NCBI GenBank assembly: GCA_028679075.1
Contig: JAJRCF010000024.1
Location: 1-43,041 of the forward strand
Reading direction: 5' to 3'
Source of the DNA: Methanoregula sp.
Lineage (GTDB): Archaea > Halobacteriota > Methanomicrobia > Methanomicrobiales > Methanospirillaceae
DNA length: 43,041 nucleotides
In this document: positions 7,064 to 16,314 of the stretch, one piece after another
Position numbering within the stretch: position 1 is the first letter of the stretch
Layout: each line of letters starts with the position of its first letter
Program-made: the position numbers and the translations under genes
The notes under the pieces: generated by a model
The model's input: the letters and a program-made list of their open reading frames with translations, nothing else
Told to the model about the DNA's origin: nothing
Databases searched by the model: none

Positions 7064-8295
7064 TCTCCCAGTACGCCCATCCCGATCAAGCGCCAGCGTG
7101 CTCCCACCTGTCGGCTGATAGCGATCCGTGATCCGATCTCTGCACATACGGGTCGTTTCAGCTGGATTTCAACACCGTCTTTCTTTGTGTTCGTGACAAC
7201 CCCGACGGTGACCGCGGTACCTACCGAAAGCATCAATGGTTCGGAATGTTTCAGCGGTTCGATAACGAGTTCGCTTGTGGCCCCGACAACCCGTTCCATC
7301 AGGGTTATACTGCACCGGATCTTATCCCAGACCGGAGGAAGTTTTCCCTCGTGACCCAGCACCTGTCCGGCAAGTGCATCACTTTTTGTGAGTGCAGGAT
7401 CAAGTTTCGTACCGACACCGAGCAATCCCCCGGGTGTTGCCACCTCAACGGTTTTTGATCCGGCATTGATCGATGTGACTGTAGTGATAATGGGGATCCA
7501 TTTGATCTTGTTCTCGATCTGGGTCTGTCTGCCCGGACGGATCTCGATCTTCTCATCTGCGTGGAGGATGCCCCGAATAAGAGACCCCCCAACGACCCCG
7601 CCTTTCACGTCCTTCCAGTTACAGCCCGGTTTGTTCACATCGAATGAACGGGCGATCAGCATCACCGGCTCAGCATTTGGATCCCGTTCGGGTTCAGGGA
7701 TTATCTGGTCCAGTGCCTGCACGAGGGCACCCATGTTGATCCCTTTCTGTGAAGATACCGGAATAATGGGAGCGTTCTCAGCAATCGTCCCTTTGATGAA
7801 TGCCTTGATCTCGAGATAGTTGTCCATCGCCTCTTTCTGGCTGATCACATCGATCTTGCTCTGGACGATAACAATTTTTTTAATGCCGACAAGTTCCAGC
7901 GCCATCAGGTGCTCTTTTGTCTGGGGCTGCGGGCATCTCTCGCTTGCAGCGATGACGAGCATTGCCCCGTCCATCAGTGCAGATCCTGACAGCATCGTTG
8001 CCATGAGTGTCTCGTGTCCCGGCGCGTCAACGAATGAGACGGAGCGGAACGGAGTCCCGCTGCCACCACAGACCGGACATTCCGGCTTGGTGGAGAATGC
8101 CTCAGTGCCCTCACATTTTTCGCACCGGTAAAAAGTTGCATCGGCATATCCGAGCCTGATGGAGATGCCCCGCTTCACCTCCTCGCTATGGCGGTCTGTC
8201 CATGCCCCGGTGAGCGCGTTGACGAGTGTGGTCTTGCCGTGATCGACATGACCCACGACCCCGATATTTACACTGGGAACTGTCACATCATGCAA
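7060..8295 (-). CDS. eif2g: Translation initiation factor aIF2, gamma subunit (GTPase)
   Basis: The 411-residue GTPase delivers initiator Met-tRNA to the small subunit. The P-loop GHVDHGKT is at residues 15-22, and the switch 2 region is VDAPGHE. A zinc knuckle is formed by C58, C61, C73 and C76, diagnostic of aIF2/eIF2 gamma as opposed to EF-1A. Domains II and III follow and end GMGVLGE. The TTG at 8295 gives MHDVTVPSVNIG, the usual family N-terminus, with Shine-Dalgarno GGAGGT ten bases before it. A TTG eight codons upstream (8319) would place that Shine-Dalgarno inside the gene, so it is rejected. This is the first gene of the long translation operon. Confidence 0.95.
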   Translation of the reverse strand: MHDVTVPSVNIGVVGHVDHGKTTLVNALTGAWTDRHSEEVKRGISIRLGYADATFYRCEKCEGTEAFSTKPECPVCGGSGTPFRSVSFVDAPGHETLMATMLSGSALMDGAMLVIAASERCPQPQTKEHLMALELVGIKKIVIVQSKIDVISQKEAMDNYLEIKAFIKGTIAENAPIIPVSSQKGINMGALVQALDQIIPEPERDPNAEPVMLIARSFDVNKPGCNWKDVKGGVVGGSLIRGILHADEKIEIRPGRQTQIENKIKWIPIITTVTSINAGSKTVEVATPGGLLGVGTKLDPALTKSDALAGQVLGHEGKLPPVWDKIRCSITLMERVVGATSELVIEPLKHSEPLMLSVGTAVTVGVVTNTKKDGVEIQLKRPVCAEIGSRIAISRQVGARWRLIGMGVLGE

Positions 8296-8305
8296 ATGAA
8301 ATCGA

Positions 8306-8313
8306 ACCTCCTT
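8306..8313 (-). promoter_or_regulatory. Shine-Dalgarno site deciding the aIF2 gamma start
   Basis: The minus strand reads AAGGAGGT, close to the perfect anti-16S complement, ten bases before the TTG at 8295. It settles the choice between two in-frame TTG codons. Confidence 0.7.
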
Positions 8314-8327
8314 ATTCAATATATAAC

Positions 8328-8345
8328 GATTATACTTATACGTAA
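8328..8345 (-). promoter_or_regulatory. Possible TATA region for the aIF2 gamma operon
   Basis: The minus strand reads GTTACGTATAAGTATAAT here. Transcription would begin near 8310-8318, leaving the Shine-Dalgarno in a short leader. A second A/T box, GTTTTTATAAAG, at about 8380-8391 is an alternative. The rest of the 8320-8558 gap shows no gene. Confidence 0.45.
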
Positions 8346-8558
8346 CCAGTGATGGAGAAACCCAGCGGGATGTTTGCTTTATAAAAACTTAATCGCCCTG
8401 ACAGGTGCAATTGAAGAAAACCTGCCTCTCCTGGAAATTTCAGGAACATTCGGTTATCTGATAGTTATGCCGGACTCTGGTATTTTCGATGTTGCATACT
8501 ATCCAGTGATTGTATAGAACGGATGCAAAATGGAATATCAGAGATGTTTTTTAGGAGA

Positions 8559-8852
8559 TTATCCCCCCCCTTCACAACTCTGATCGATATTCTTCAGGGC
8601 TTCCTGCAGTTCACTGCCTGCAGCAAATTCCCGTTCACGGGCGATGACTTGTTTTGCATCCTCAACAATGGTTTTTGTGGTTTTTACCGGCCCGGTTGCC
8701 GGGATCAGGTGATCAATACGGTACAGGAGGTTCGTTGAATCCAGTTCAGCAAAGGTGACACCCCTGATCTCTTCGATCCGCAGGATTTTACCGGTCGTTC
8801 CGGTCCGTGGGTATCTCACCTTAATACCGAGGGTAATCTCTTCTGCCAGCAT
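8559..8852 (-). CDS. DUF2098 family protein, conserved in methanogens
   Basis: The 97-residue protein has the pattern IKVRYPRTGTTGKILRIEEIRGVTFAELDSTNLLYRIDHLIP, a small beta-barrel-like fold that I recognise as DUF2098, a family found mainly in methanogens. The C-terminal 40 residues look helical (KTIVEDAKQVIAREREF). Function is unknown. It stands between the aIF2 gamma promoter region and aglB, with its own leaderless-type promoter (8873-8885), so it is probably a single-gene unit. Confidence 0.75.
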   Translation of the reverse strand: MLAEEITLGIKVRYPRTGTTGKILRIEEIRGVTFAELDSTNLLYRIDHLIPATGPVKTTKTIVEDAKQVIAREREFAAGSELQEALKNIDQSCEGGG

Positions 8853-8872
8853 ACGTGTGAATGATACGCGTC

Positions 8873-8885
8873 CGGTGATATAAGT
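8873..8885 (-). promoter_or_regulatory. TATA box for the DUF2098 gene (leaderless)
   Basis: The minus strand reads AACTTATATCACC, centred about 28 bases before the ATG at 8852. No Shine-Dalgarno is seen, so the mRNA probably starts at the ATG. Confidence 0.6.
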
Positions 8886-8910
8886 TTTCTCACATCTTTT
8901 TTTTGAGAAA
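8886..8910. repeat. 7-base inverted repeat with T8 in the loop
   Basis: TTTCTCA (8886-8892) pairs with TGAGAAA (8904-8910). The loop and base of the second arm hold T8 on the plus strand (8897-8904). No plus-strand gene ends here, so a terminator role is doubtful. It adjoins the DUF2098 TATA box and could be a binding site. Confidence 0.4.
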
Positions 8911-8965
8911 CCCGGGGTGTTTCTTCATTACCAGAAGAAATCCAATGAGGGAATCATGCGATCAG

Positions 8966-8971
8966 AAAAAA
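8966..8971 (-). terminator. T-tract terminator after aglB
   Basis: Six T on the minus strand about ten bases after the aglB stop codon. It probably closes the glycosylation gene block. Confidence 0.5.
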
Positions 8972-8980
8972 GGGTATCGA

Positions 8981-11566
8981 TTACTGTACTGTCAGCCCCT
9001 GCATGACTGCTGATTCCGGAACATCATATTCGCGGCCAGTTCCGATGACCTTGTATTTCCCGGTAGTTTTTACATCATAGGGGTTACCTGACGTCGAATA
9101 GGGGACGATAAATTCCCCATTGATGCTTGCCTGGCGGTACGTGTAATTCCGCCCGGTATTGGATACAACCGGGACCTCAATGATGCCCTCTCCGGTGATA
9201 TGGGCTCCTTTCACATATTCGAACGTTTTGACATATTTCAGGTCATACATATCCGTGCTGAATACATTGGTTGGGGACTCATGGACAAGCCGGTAGTGCT
9301 GGAGCGCGGGTACTGTTTCCAGCGGTGCAATGACACTCGGGCTATAGCTGGCGGCATGATGTCCGGCTGCTGGATTCCGGTTATACTGGGCCGCTTTTTG
9401 TACCGCTGCAGATGCGTTCATAAGCTCCGCATCAGTGATAACCGGCAAGGACAAACCCGTTATCTCCGGATCTGCGTATACAATGTAATATACGCTGTCC
9501 GGATCAGCCATTGATCCATCAAAATTATGGAGCCGTGAGATCATTGTCAGGTAATATGGCTGCTTATTGAGGACGGTCGCACTGAGCGAGTTATCCTGCC
9601 CTGGCAGGAACAGTGTATCATAATACGGGCCGGTTGATTCAGTTGAATTGAACCAAGTCGCCATTGCCCAGAATTTACCCTGGTCCATCTCAACATCAGT
9701 AATTATGTACCGGGTTCCAACGGTGTCAAGGATGGTATTTGCAGTATCTTCCGATGTTGCCATAAAGTATGCCGCAGATCCGGTACCTCCGGCAACACCC
9801 TGCTGGAACGGGTTGGCATTGGGAATCCGTTTTCCAATGGTTGTGATGATATGCCCGTAGTCCCACCAGGACATCACACCATATGAACCGTTGGGATACC
9901 GGAATGTGTTTTTGTCATAGAGTGTGTAATAATTCACACCTGTATCCGGTGTATTATTTACCATCCACTCTGCGGATTCCTTCCAGTCCGGGTTCAGTGT
10001 TGACGGGCTGCCTGATGCATTAATGTAACTATACGATATGGAGGTGTAGGCAAAAAGGAGTGCAAGGCCAATGATTACAACAGACACCGCAACAGAGATG
10101 AAATAGGTTCCATGACCGGCGGGAGTCCCCCTGCTGGTTTTTTTCTGTTTTTTACGTTTTGTCGGGGCATCTTCAGCATTTTGACTAGCTTCTGAACCGG
10201 TTGGGGACGTGATGCCCGTTGTCATCTGTCGGATATCCTGCCAGCCCCGCTCAAGGAGGAATCCTACACAGACTGCGGCGAGTAATGCGACATTGATTGC
10301 GAGATAATATTCGTACCGGATGTGTTGCCAGGTTGAAAATAAAATGATTATTGACCAGACTATCGCAAACACCTGCTCCGGTCGTTCTTCCCGTATATTA
10401 TTGTAAATCATGACAAGGAATCCGCCCGCCATGAGAAGGAGCCCGTAATTGAACGTTGTCCAGGCAAGATCCATGGCCCATCCACGGGCCTCCTGGACAG
10501 TATTTGTGACTGCAGCCTGCCCGAAGAATGCAAAGAGTGCAGAGATAAAGAGTGAGTACAGTTGCGGACTTGCGAAATACAGGACTAGAGCAAATACAAC
10601 CACGGAAACAACGATAGCTACAGGATAGAAAAATCTCTCACGTGCCTTGAGATACTGCTGGAGGAGATAGAGAAAGACCGTTCCGCCAATCATGCCAAGG
10701 TATGCAAAGATGTGTCCGATGGAATAGGATGAAAGATTAGTACCGGTGTTTTTCAGGCCGAACGCTAAGAGCCCGATAATAGCGATTGTAAAAATAACGA
10801 GATTGATTATCAGGAGATATTCGCTTGTTTTGCCACGGTACGTATCAATGACAAACTGGATGACGGTAAAGATCCCCGCGATCATCGCGAAGAGGATCAT
10901 CGTCGGCATTACGAAAAGGCCGAGCAGGTATGCAATACCCGCAAGCACAGAGATCAGGACAGCTGTCTTATAGGTACTAAATTTTTTCAGGTCGATCCTG
11001 GTATCCTTCTCCGAAAGGACCGAGTACATGTAAAAAAGGCAGAATATCGTGGCAAAAAGAACTTCGGCGATATGGTGGTCCATGTATCCGTACATGGCCC
11101 GGGAAAAGAACTGACCGGTGACAACCGCGGTAAAACCCGATGCCAGCAGTCCGGTTTTCCAGTTCCCGCAGATCTTACCGACATAATACATGATGGCGAC
11201 TATGGCCGCTCCCATGAGTGGTGGGATTAATAAACCAATACTGATGATCTCGGGACGGGTGGCTGCCCCGGTGATGAGACAACAAACCGCAATTATTATC
11301 GGAAAGAGTGGCCCCCAGTAAATATCCGAACCTGTCGGGTACAGGGTCATCGGGTCATACCACTGGTAGTTCAGGTGATTCGATAGTAAAAATTCTACCT
11401 GACGGAGATTATAGAGGGGGTCATCGCTCCCGACCATGGACAGGATATCGATATTCCCCATGTTGAACATGGGCAGTAACCGAAGCCAGAGTGCAAAGAG
11501 AGAAAAAAATGTTACACAAGCGATGACCAGCCAGGTCACGCGGTTTTTCAGATCAAGAGATACCAT
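8981..11566 (-). CDS. aglB: AglB, oligosaccharyltransferase (STT3 family), N-glycosylation
   Basis: The 861-residue membrane enzyme moves a lipid-linked glycan onto Asn in N-x-S/T sites outside the cell. The first external loop has the metal-binding motif GSDDPLYNLR (about 47-56), and a second acidic/His motif YGYMDHHIAEV is near 159-169. About a dozen hydrophobic segments fill residues 10-520, broken by a Lys-rich cytoplasmic stretch (KRKKQKK). The soluble C-terminal domain carries the catalytic-pocket motif WWDYG at 567-571 and a DxxKxxxM motif at D628-K631-M635, the euryarchaeal AglB type. Its own TATA box is at 11607-11620. Upstream genes make UDP-GlcNAc and a glycan transferase, fitting a dedicated S-layer or archaellin glycosylation block. 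Confidence 0.97.
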   Translation of the reverse strand: MVSLDLKNRVTWLVIACVTFFSLFALWLRLLPMFNMGNIDILSMVGSDDPLYNLRQVEFLLSNHLNYQWYDPMTLYPTGSDIYWGPLFPIIIAVCCLITGAATRPEIISIGLLIPPLMGAAIVAIMYYVGKICGNWKTGLLASGFTAVVTGQFFSRAMYGYMDHHIAEVLFATIFCLFYMYSVLSEKDTRIDLKKFSTYKTAVLISVLAGIAYLLGLFVMPTMILFAMIAGIFTVIQFVIDTYRGKTSEYLLIINLVIFTIAIIGLLAFGLKNTGTNLSSYSIGHIFAYLGMIGGTVFLYLLQQYLKARERFFYPVAIVVSVVVFALVLYFASPQLYSLFISALFAFFGQAAVTNTVQEARGWAMDLAWTTFNYGLLLMAGGFLVMIYNNIREERPEQVFAIVWSIIILFSTWQHIRYEYYLAINVALLAAVCVGFLLERGWQDIRQMTTGITSPTGSEASQNAEDAPTKRKKQKKTSRGTPAGHGTYFISVAVSVVIIGLALLFAYTSISYSYINASGSPSTLNPDWKESAEWMVNNTPDTGVNYYTLYDKNTFRYPNGSYGVMSWWDYGHIITTIGKRIPNANPFQQGVAGGTGSAAYFMATSEDTANTILDTVGTRYIITDVEMDQGKFWAMATWFNSTESTGPYYDTLFLPGQDNSLSATVLNKQPYYLTMISRLHNFDGSMADPDSVYYIVYADPEITGLSLPVITDAELMNASAAVQKAAQYNRNPAAGHHAASYSPSVIAPLETVPALQHYRLVHESPTNVFSTDMYDLKYVKTFEYVKGAHITGEGIIEVPVVSNTGRNYTYRQASINGEFIVPYSTSGNPYDVKTTGKYKVIGTGREYDVPESAVMQGLTVQ

Positions 11567-11606
11567 GAAATCAACCTATCTTCCGTATCCGGTTTCGGCT
11601 CAAGAC

Positions 11607-11620
11607 CATTAATAAATTTG
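11607..11620 (-). promoter_or_regulatory. TATA box for aglB
   Basis: The minus strand reads AAATTTATTAATGG, centred about 48 bases before the aglB ATG. A leader of some 20 bases would carry the Shine-Dalgarno-like AGGTTGAT. aglB can therefore be transcribed apart from the upstream glycosyltransferase. Confidence 0.55.
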
Positions 11621-11630
11621 GATAACTGCA

Positions 11631-12764
11631 TCAGATGAGGCTTTGAAGAATTGCCTCAAATTGCATGGATTTTTCTTTCCAACTGTTTTTTTCCAGATTC
11701 AATGAGTAGGTAACCGGGTTTTCCATTAATTCCTTGATATGCCCGATATATTCGTCCTGGGTCCGGTAGACTCGGAGATGGGGGGCACCGGTCTTTTCAA
11801 CATCGGGCATAGGACGCATAACGATTGGTTTCCCGCAGGCAGAATATTCAAAGAATTTATTCGGCAGGGCGATATTTCCCCACTGGGGCGGAGAAAGCGG
11901 GATGGTGCATGCGTTCATGCATGCAATGAATCTCGGTAACTCGTGATAGGGTTTTGTTCCGGTAAAAATGACATGATCCGACACATTGAGACCGGATGCG
12001 AGTGTTTTAAGTTCCTGCTGGTAATCAGTGAAAAGCGATCCTCCCACTATCAGGAGTTTGGTCTTCTTTCGGTGTTCAATAAGGTCGGGCAGTGCCCGGA
12101 TCATCTCATCTATCGCGTACCATCGCTCGATACTTCCCGAGAAACCGATAACAAAATCATCAGCATCGATCCCCAGTTCTTTTCTGACTTCTGATCCGTC
12201 AAGGGGTTTGAAAATATCCGTATCAACCCCGTTGGTAATGAGTTCCGCAGAAAAGCCAAAACCGGCGAGTTTCTCAACGAGTGACGGGGAAACGGTGGTG
12301 ATTTTATCACTATTGGAGAGATTGTATCTGGTGATTGCCCAGACGCTCTTGCGAACGGCTTCCTGAAGAAAATTATTCTTGAAATACGCCGCTGCAGAGT
12401 CTGGGAACCAGTCCTTGAGATCAAATACAGCCGGCACATTATATTTTTTTGCAGCATGGATGACTGCGGTTCCTGCAAGCACATGTGCAGCAACAATTGC
12501 ATCATAGTTCCCTTTCCGCACGATCTTATCAAAAATATAGTAGTGATACGGGGTGTTGAACGTATAATGGAACAGGGGACTCCTGAGCGGGAACTGTGTT
12601 GCTTCCTCAACGATCAACCCGGTAGGCCGGGTGTTTCCCCTGCTGACATGGAAGTGTGCAACATGCACTTCATGGCGGTGTGCCAGATCCTCAAAGATGT
12701 AGTGATGCCGGGAAGGTACCGGATGATGGATATAATCCTGGGTAGAAATGAGGAGGATCTTCAT
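11631..12764 (-). CDS. Glycosyltransferase family 4-like (GT-B fold)
   Basis: The 377-residue protein has a two-domain GT-B layout. The N-terminal acceptor domain starts MKILLISTQDYIHHPVPSRHHY. The C-terminal donor domain starts near VIGFSGSIERWY and contains LLIVGGS and the nucleotide-sugar motif NKFFEYSACGKPIVM. No membrane anchor is evident. Donor and acceptor cannot be read from sequence. It probably adds a sugar to the lipid-linked glycan used by AglB, since it lies between aglB and UDP-GlcNAc synthesis genes. A 45-base gap separates it from the acyltransferase gene. Confidence 0.9.
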   Translation of the reverse strand: MKILLISTQDYIHHPVPSRHHYIFEDLAHRHEVHVAHFHVSRGNTRPTGLIVEEATQFPLRSPLFHYTFNTPYHYYIFDKIVRKGNYDAIVAAHVLAGTAVIHAAKKYNVPAVFDLKDWFPDSAAAYFKNNFLQEAVRKSVWAITRYNLSNSDKITTVSPSLVEKLAGFGFSAELITNGVDTDIFKPLDGSEVRKELGIDADDFVIGFSGSIERWYAIDEMIRALPDLIEHRKKTKLLIVGGSLFTDYQQELKTLASGLNVSDHVIFTGTKPYHELPRFIACMNACTIPLSPPQWGNIALPNKFFEYSACGKPIVMRPMPDVEKTGAPHLRVYRTQDEYIGHIKELMENPVTYSLNLEKNSWKEKSMQFEAILQSLI

Positions 12765-12809
12765 ATGCCAAGAACAATTATTGTTATTTATCTGGAATAA
12801 ATCTCGTTC

Positions 12810-13409
12810 TTACTCGCCCGAGCGTATCTCGCCGGGGAGATCCTTTATTCTCGCCGGCGATCCGATTGCGAGCATGTGATCAGGAACATCGCGTGTCACA
12901 ACAGCCCCTGCTGCGACAAGAGCTCCCTCTCCGATACTGATCCCCGGGAGCAGCGTGGTATTTGCACCAATTGCTGCACCCTCACGAATGGTAGGTCCTA
13001 TGAGGCCGCCGATCCTTGTCGGAGGGTACCGGTCGTTGGTCAGAACCGCGTTCGGGCCAATAAAAACATGATTGGCGATATGGGTTTCGGTCGGGATGAA
13101 TACCATGCTCTGAATACTCACATCGTTACCAATCACTGAGTAACCCTCAATCACGGTCCCGGTTCCGACAGCGACCCGGTCACCAATCCTGGTCTTTTCC
13201 CGGATCATGACATTGTGCCCGGTCTGGAAATCATCACCGATAACAACATCACAGTACAGGATCGTACCTGACCGGAGTACTGCATTCTTTCCAATTGTCG
13301 TGCCTGGAAAACCTGTCTTCGACAGATTATCCCGTGAAGGGAATCCAAGGGTAACAGGATCGAAGATCCTGGCATTCGGCCCCACCGAATTTAATCCGTA
13401 TTCCATCAT
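12810..13409 (-). CDS. Left-handed beta-helix acyl/acetyltransferase (hexapeptide repeat)
   Basis: The 199-residue protein is almost wholly hexapeptide repeats ([LIV]-G-x4), for example [34 protein letters not shown] and [10 protein letters not shown]-type turns. This predicts a trimeric left-handed beta-helix that transfers acetyl from acetyl-CoA. It resembles the WbbJ/WlbB type that N-acetylates amino sugars on nucleotide carriers, so it may acetylate an amino group of a surface-glycan sugar. It overlaps the end of glmS by four bases, which ties it to amino-sugar synthesis. The exact substrate is inferred only. Confidence 0.85.
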   Translation of the reverse strand: MMEYGLNSVGPNARIFDPVTLGFPSRDNLSKTGFPGTTIGKNAVLRSGTILYCDVVIGDDFQTGHNVMIREKTRIGDRVAVGTGTVIEGYSVIGNDVSIQSMVFIPTETHIANHVFIGPNAVLTNDRYPPTRIGGLIGPTIREGAAIGANTTLLPGISIGEGALVAAGAVVTRDVPDHMLAIGSPARIKDLPGEIRSGE

Positions 13410-15151
13410 TCAACAGTCACACTCTTTGCAAGATTTCTTGGTTTGTCGATATCCCGCCCCAATGCATCTGCAGTACGATATGCAAGGAGCTGGAGCACAA
13501 CAAGTGTTGTCAGGACCTGGATGAACAGGCCTGTCCGTGGAAGCGCGATAAAATGATCGGCAATATCTGTCAGTTCCGTATCCCCGACACATCCTATTGC
13601 GATGACGGGTGCTCCCCGCGCCTTCATCTCCTTGATATTGGACATCATGACATCATACGTTTCTCCTGGCATGCAGAGTGCGATCACCGGAGTATTTTCT
13701 GAAAGGAGGGCAAAAGGACCATGCTTGAGTTCACCGGCAGCATACCCTTCTGCATGAATATACGAGATCTCCTTCATTTTTAATGCGCCTTCGAGTGATA
13801 CCGCGTAGAATGGGCCACGCCCCACGTAAAATATACTCTGGGCATCCTTACAGAACTGCACCCCGTCAGTAAGATCCATCAGGAGTACTTCCTCAATCGA
13901 CTTATGTGCCTGTAAAAGGATCTCCTCCTCGTTCCCTCCGCATAACGTGCTGATAACCTGCATGAGCACTGCCAGTTGGGAAATAAAGGATTTTGTTGCA
14001 GCGACACTGATTTCCGGGCCGGCACGCATGAAAAGGGTTGCATCAGCGATTCTTGTTACGGTACTCCCAAGAACATTGGTGATCGCGAGTGTCATGCAGT
14101 TATGTGCTTTTGCCTGCCTGAGCGCAGTAAGGGTATCTGCAGTTTCTCCCGACTGGGTAATCCCAATGACGAGCCCGTTTATGGGAGGGGGAAAATACCT
14201 GAATTCGGATGCATATTCCAGCCGGGTGGGGATTTTACACATCCCTTCGATCAGGTATTTGAATATCAGACCTGCATGAAATGAAGACCCGCATGCTACG
14301 ACAGTAATGGAATCGGGATGACAGGCAAATTTTGGCAGGGCATCCTGCTTTATTGCCCGGATGGTATTGTAAAATGCCTGGGGCTGCTCATAGATCTCTT
14401 TGAGCATATAATGGGCAAAACCTCCCTTTTTTACATCATCAACAGACCAGTCGATCAGTTCAACCTGGCGTGCAACCTTCTGGCCATTGTTGAAAATTTC
14501 AACGGCTTCCCGTGTCAGGGATACAATGTCCCCGTCTTCAAGAAAAATTGCACGCTCCGTATATTCGAGCATGGGGGTCATGTCAGATGCGATAAAGTTC
14601 TCCCCGTCACCGATACCGATTACCAGTGGGCTTGCGTTCCTGGCTGCGACGATTCTCTCCTCGTCTTCGGCGATTACCAATATGGCGAAAGAACCTTTGA
14701 TGCGGGGAATGACCTCCTGTACTGCTACGAGAAGATCCTTCTTTTTTGTATATTCTTCTTCAATAAGATGTACAATGACCTCGGTATCAGTTTCTGAACG
14801 GAACGTATGCCCACGTTCAAGGAGCTGGCGTCTCAATCCGGAATAATTCTCAATAATCCCGTTGTGAACCAGCGCTATCTTCCCCGCACAGTCGGTATGC
14901 GGGTGGGCATTTTCGTTGCTTGGAATCCCGTGAGTTGCCCAGCGCGTGTGCCCGATACCAATCTTGCCTTTCAGGCGGGATGCGGAGCCGGCATTTTCAG
15001 ATATTCTGCCCTGGTGTTTGGCAACGGTGATTCCTTTGCTCTTTGTTGCCACCCCAAAAGAGTCATAACCCCGATACTCGAGCCGCTTCAATCCTTCGAC
15101 AATTAATGGTGCTGCCTCTCTCCTGCCGATATATCCCACAATCCCGCACAC
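13406..15151 (-). CDS. glmS: Glutamine-fructose-6-phosphate aminotransferase (isomerizing)
   Basis: The 581-residue enzyme makes glucosamine-6-P from fructose-6-P and glutamine. The N-terminal class II glutaminase begins MCGIVGYIG, with C2 the nucleophile after Met removal. RYRGYDSFG-type and GHTRWATHG motifs follow. Two SIS sugar-isomerase domains fill residues from about 240, with [10 protein letters not shown] and the C-terminal LAKSVTVE ending typical of GlmS. The start is GTG at 15151, right after the GlmU-like gene stop. It heads the route to UDP-GlcNAc with glmM and the two GlmU-like genes. The C-terminal overlap with the acyltransferase suggests coupling. Confidence 0.97.
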   Translation of the reverse strand: MCGIVGYIGRREAAPLIVEGLKRLEYRGYDSFGVATKSKGITVAKHQGRISENAGSASRLKGKIGIGHTRWATHGIPSNENAHPHTDCAGKIALVHNGIIENYSGLRRQLLERGHTFRSETDTEVIVHLIEEEYTKKKDLLVAVQEVIPRIKGSFAILVIAEDEERIVAARNASPLVIGIGDGENFIASDMTPMLEYTERAIFLEDGDIVSLTREAVEIFNNGQKVARQVELIDWSVDDVKKGGFAHYMLKEIYEQPQAFYNTIRAIKQDALPKFACHPDSITVVACGSSFHAGLIFKYLIEGMCKIPTRLEYASEFRYFPPPINGLVIGITQSGETADTLTALRQAKAHNCMTLAITNVLGSTVTRIADATLFMRAGPEISVAATKSFISQLAVLMQVISTLCGGNEEEILLQAHKSIEEVLLMDLTDGVQFCKDAQSIFYVGRGPFYAVSLEGALKMKEISYIHAEGYAAGELKHGPFALLSENTPVIALCMPGETYDVMMSNIKEMKARGAPVIAIGCVGDTELTDIADHFIALPRTGLFIQVLTTLVVLQLLAYRTADALGRDIDKPRNLAKSVTVE

Positions 15152-15152
15152 C

Positions 15153-16310
15153 TTATATCACCGTGGAATTATCCTGAAGATATCGTGAAGTCAGGTCAGT
15201 ACGACCCTCAATCGATGTATTGTTCCCGATGATCGTGTTTTTAAACACTGAAAAAGGCCCGCTTGACACGGTGTCCCCGAGAATCGCCCCGAACTCAGAC
15301 CGCGTTACGATCCCCTCAATTTCAAGAAGTCCGGACGTTGTCCAGGTGGAGGTATGGTCGGCAAGGCTGCACCGTTCTCCCGTTACAGTATCGATAATCC
15401 GTGAGTGGGAACCAATCCTCGTGTCATCCATGATTATTGCATCACCGATAACGGTGAATGGTTCAGCAGTTACCCGGGAACCGATACTGGTATTGGGCAT
15501 GATGCAGCAGTTAGGCCCAATGGTGCAATCATTTCCAATGGTCACCGGGCCGGTAATAACCGTATTCGGGCCGATCGTAGATCTCTTGCCGATCCGGACG
15601 GCTCCCTGGATGATCGCCTGCCTGCTGGCAGTACCATCGCGTGACGGTTGCAGGTTGTGTAATAAACGACGGTTCATCTTCAGAAGATCCCACGTGAAGA
15701 TCGCATCCTGCCAGTCATCGGCAGGAATACCGTGGATTTTTACACCGCTTTTAATCATGGAAGAGATCGCATCGGTCAGATCGTTCTCCCTCATGTGGGA
15801 GAAGATCTCCCTCGTGAGGGAATAGATCCCGGTGCTTACCATAAAACTGGACGCATATTCGGGCTTTTCAACAATACCGGTAACGTGCCCCTCATTCAGC
15901 ATCACCACTCCGAAATTCGACGGGTTCGGGTGTTCCTTCACCAGCATGGCGTTCGGCAGATCCTTGATGCGGGCGATCGATGAAGGATCAATATAATTAT
16001 CCCCGGGGAGCACGAGAAAATTGTCGCGTATCCTGGATTCAGCAGCCAGAAGGGCGTGTCCCGTTCCCAGCTGTTTGTCCTGGACTACAACTTCTATCGG
16101 TACATCCAGCTGGTTCAGAAACCTCGTAACCTGTTCTTTCCGGTACCCGACAACAACGATGATTTCCCGGATCCCGTTTTTCAACAGGGCTTCGATCACA
16201 TATTCAATGATCGGGCGGTTGGCCACCGGGATCATTGCCTTGGGTCGGCTCCTTGTCAGGGGACGTACCCGCTTTCCCTCACCTGCTGCGAGAATTACTG
16301 CCTGCATCAT
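15153..16310 (-). CDS. GlmU-like sugar-1-phosphate nucleotidylyltransferase, paralogue A
   Basis: The 385-residue protein has an N-terminal nucleotidyltransferase domain with LAAGEGKRVRPLT at its start, followed by a left-handed beta-helix from about residue 235. The domain order matches archaeal bifunctional GlcN-1-P acetyltransferase/GlcNAc-1-P uridylyltransferase (MJ1101/ST0452 type). Its helix part ends GRTDLTSRYLQDNSTVI and lacks the NFGAGT...NLRHD stretch found in paralogue B. It may therefore be a uridylyltransferase without acetyl transfer, or use another sugar. Only four bases separate it from paralogue B upstream, and glmS follows directly. Confidence 0.9.
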   Translation of the reverse strand: MMQAVILAAGEGKRVRPLTRSRPKAMIPVANRPIIEYVIEALLKNGIREIIVVVGYRKEQVTRFLNQLDVPIEVVVQDKQLGTGHALLAAESRIRDNFLVLPGDNYIDPSSIARIKDLPNAMLVKEHPNPSNFGVVMLNEGHVTGIVEKPEYASSFMVSTGIYSLTREIFSHMRENDLTDAISSMIKSGVKIHGIPADDWQDAIFTWDLLKMNRRLLHNLQPSRDGTASRQAIIQGAVRIGKRSTIGPNTVITGPVTIGNDCTIGPNCCIMPNTSIGSRVTAEPFTVIGDAIIMDDTRIGSHSRIIDTVTGERCSLADHTSTWTTSGLLEIEGIVTRSEFGAILGDTVSSGPFSVFKNTIIGNNTSIEGRTDLTSRYLQDNSTVI

Positions 16311-16314
16311 TCAC

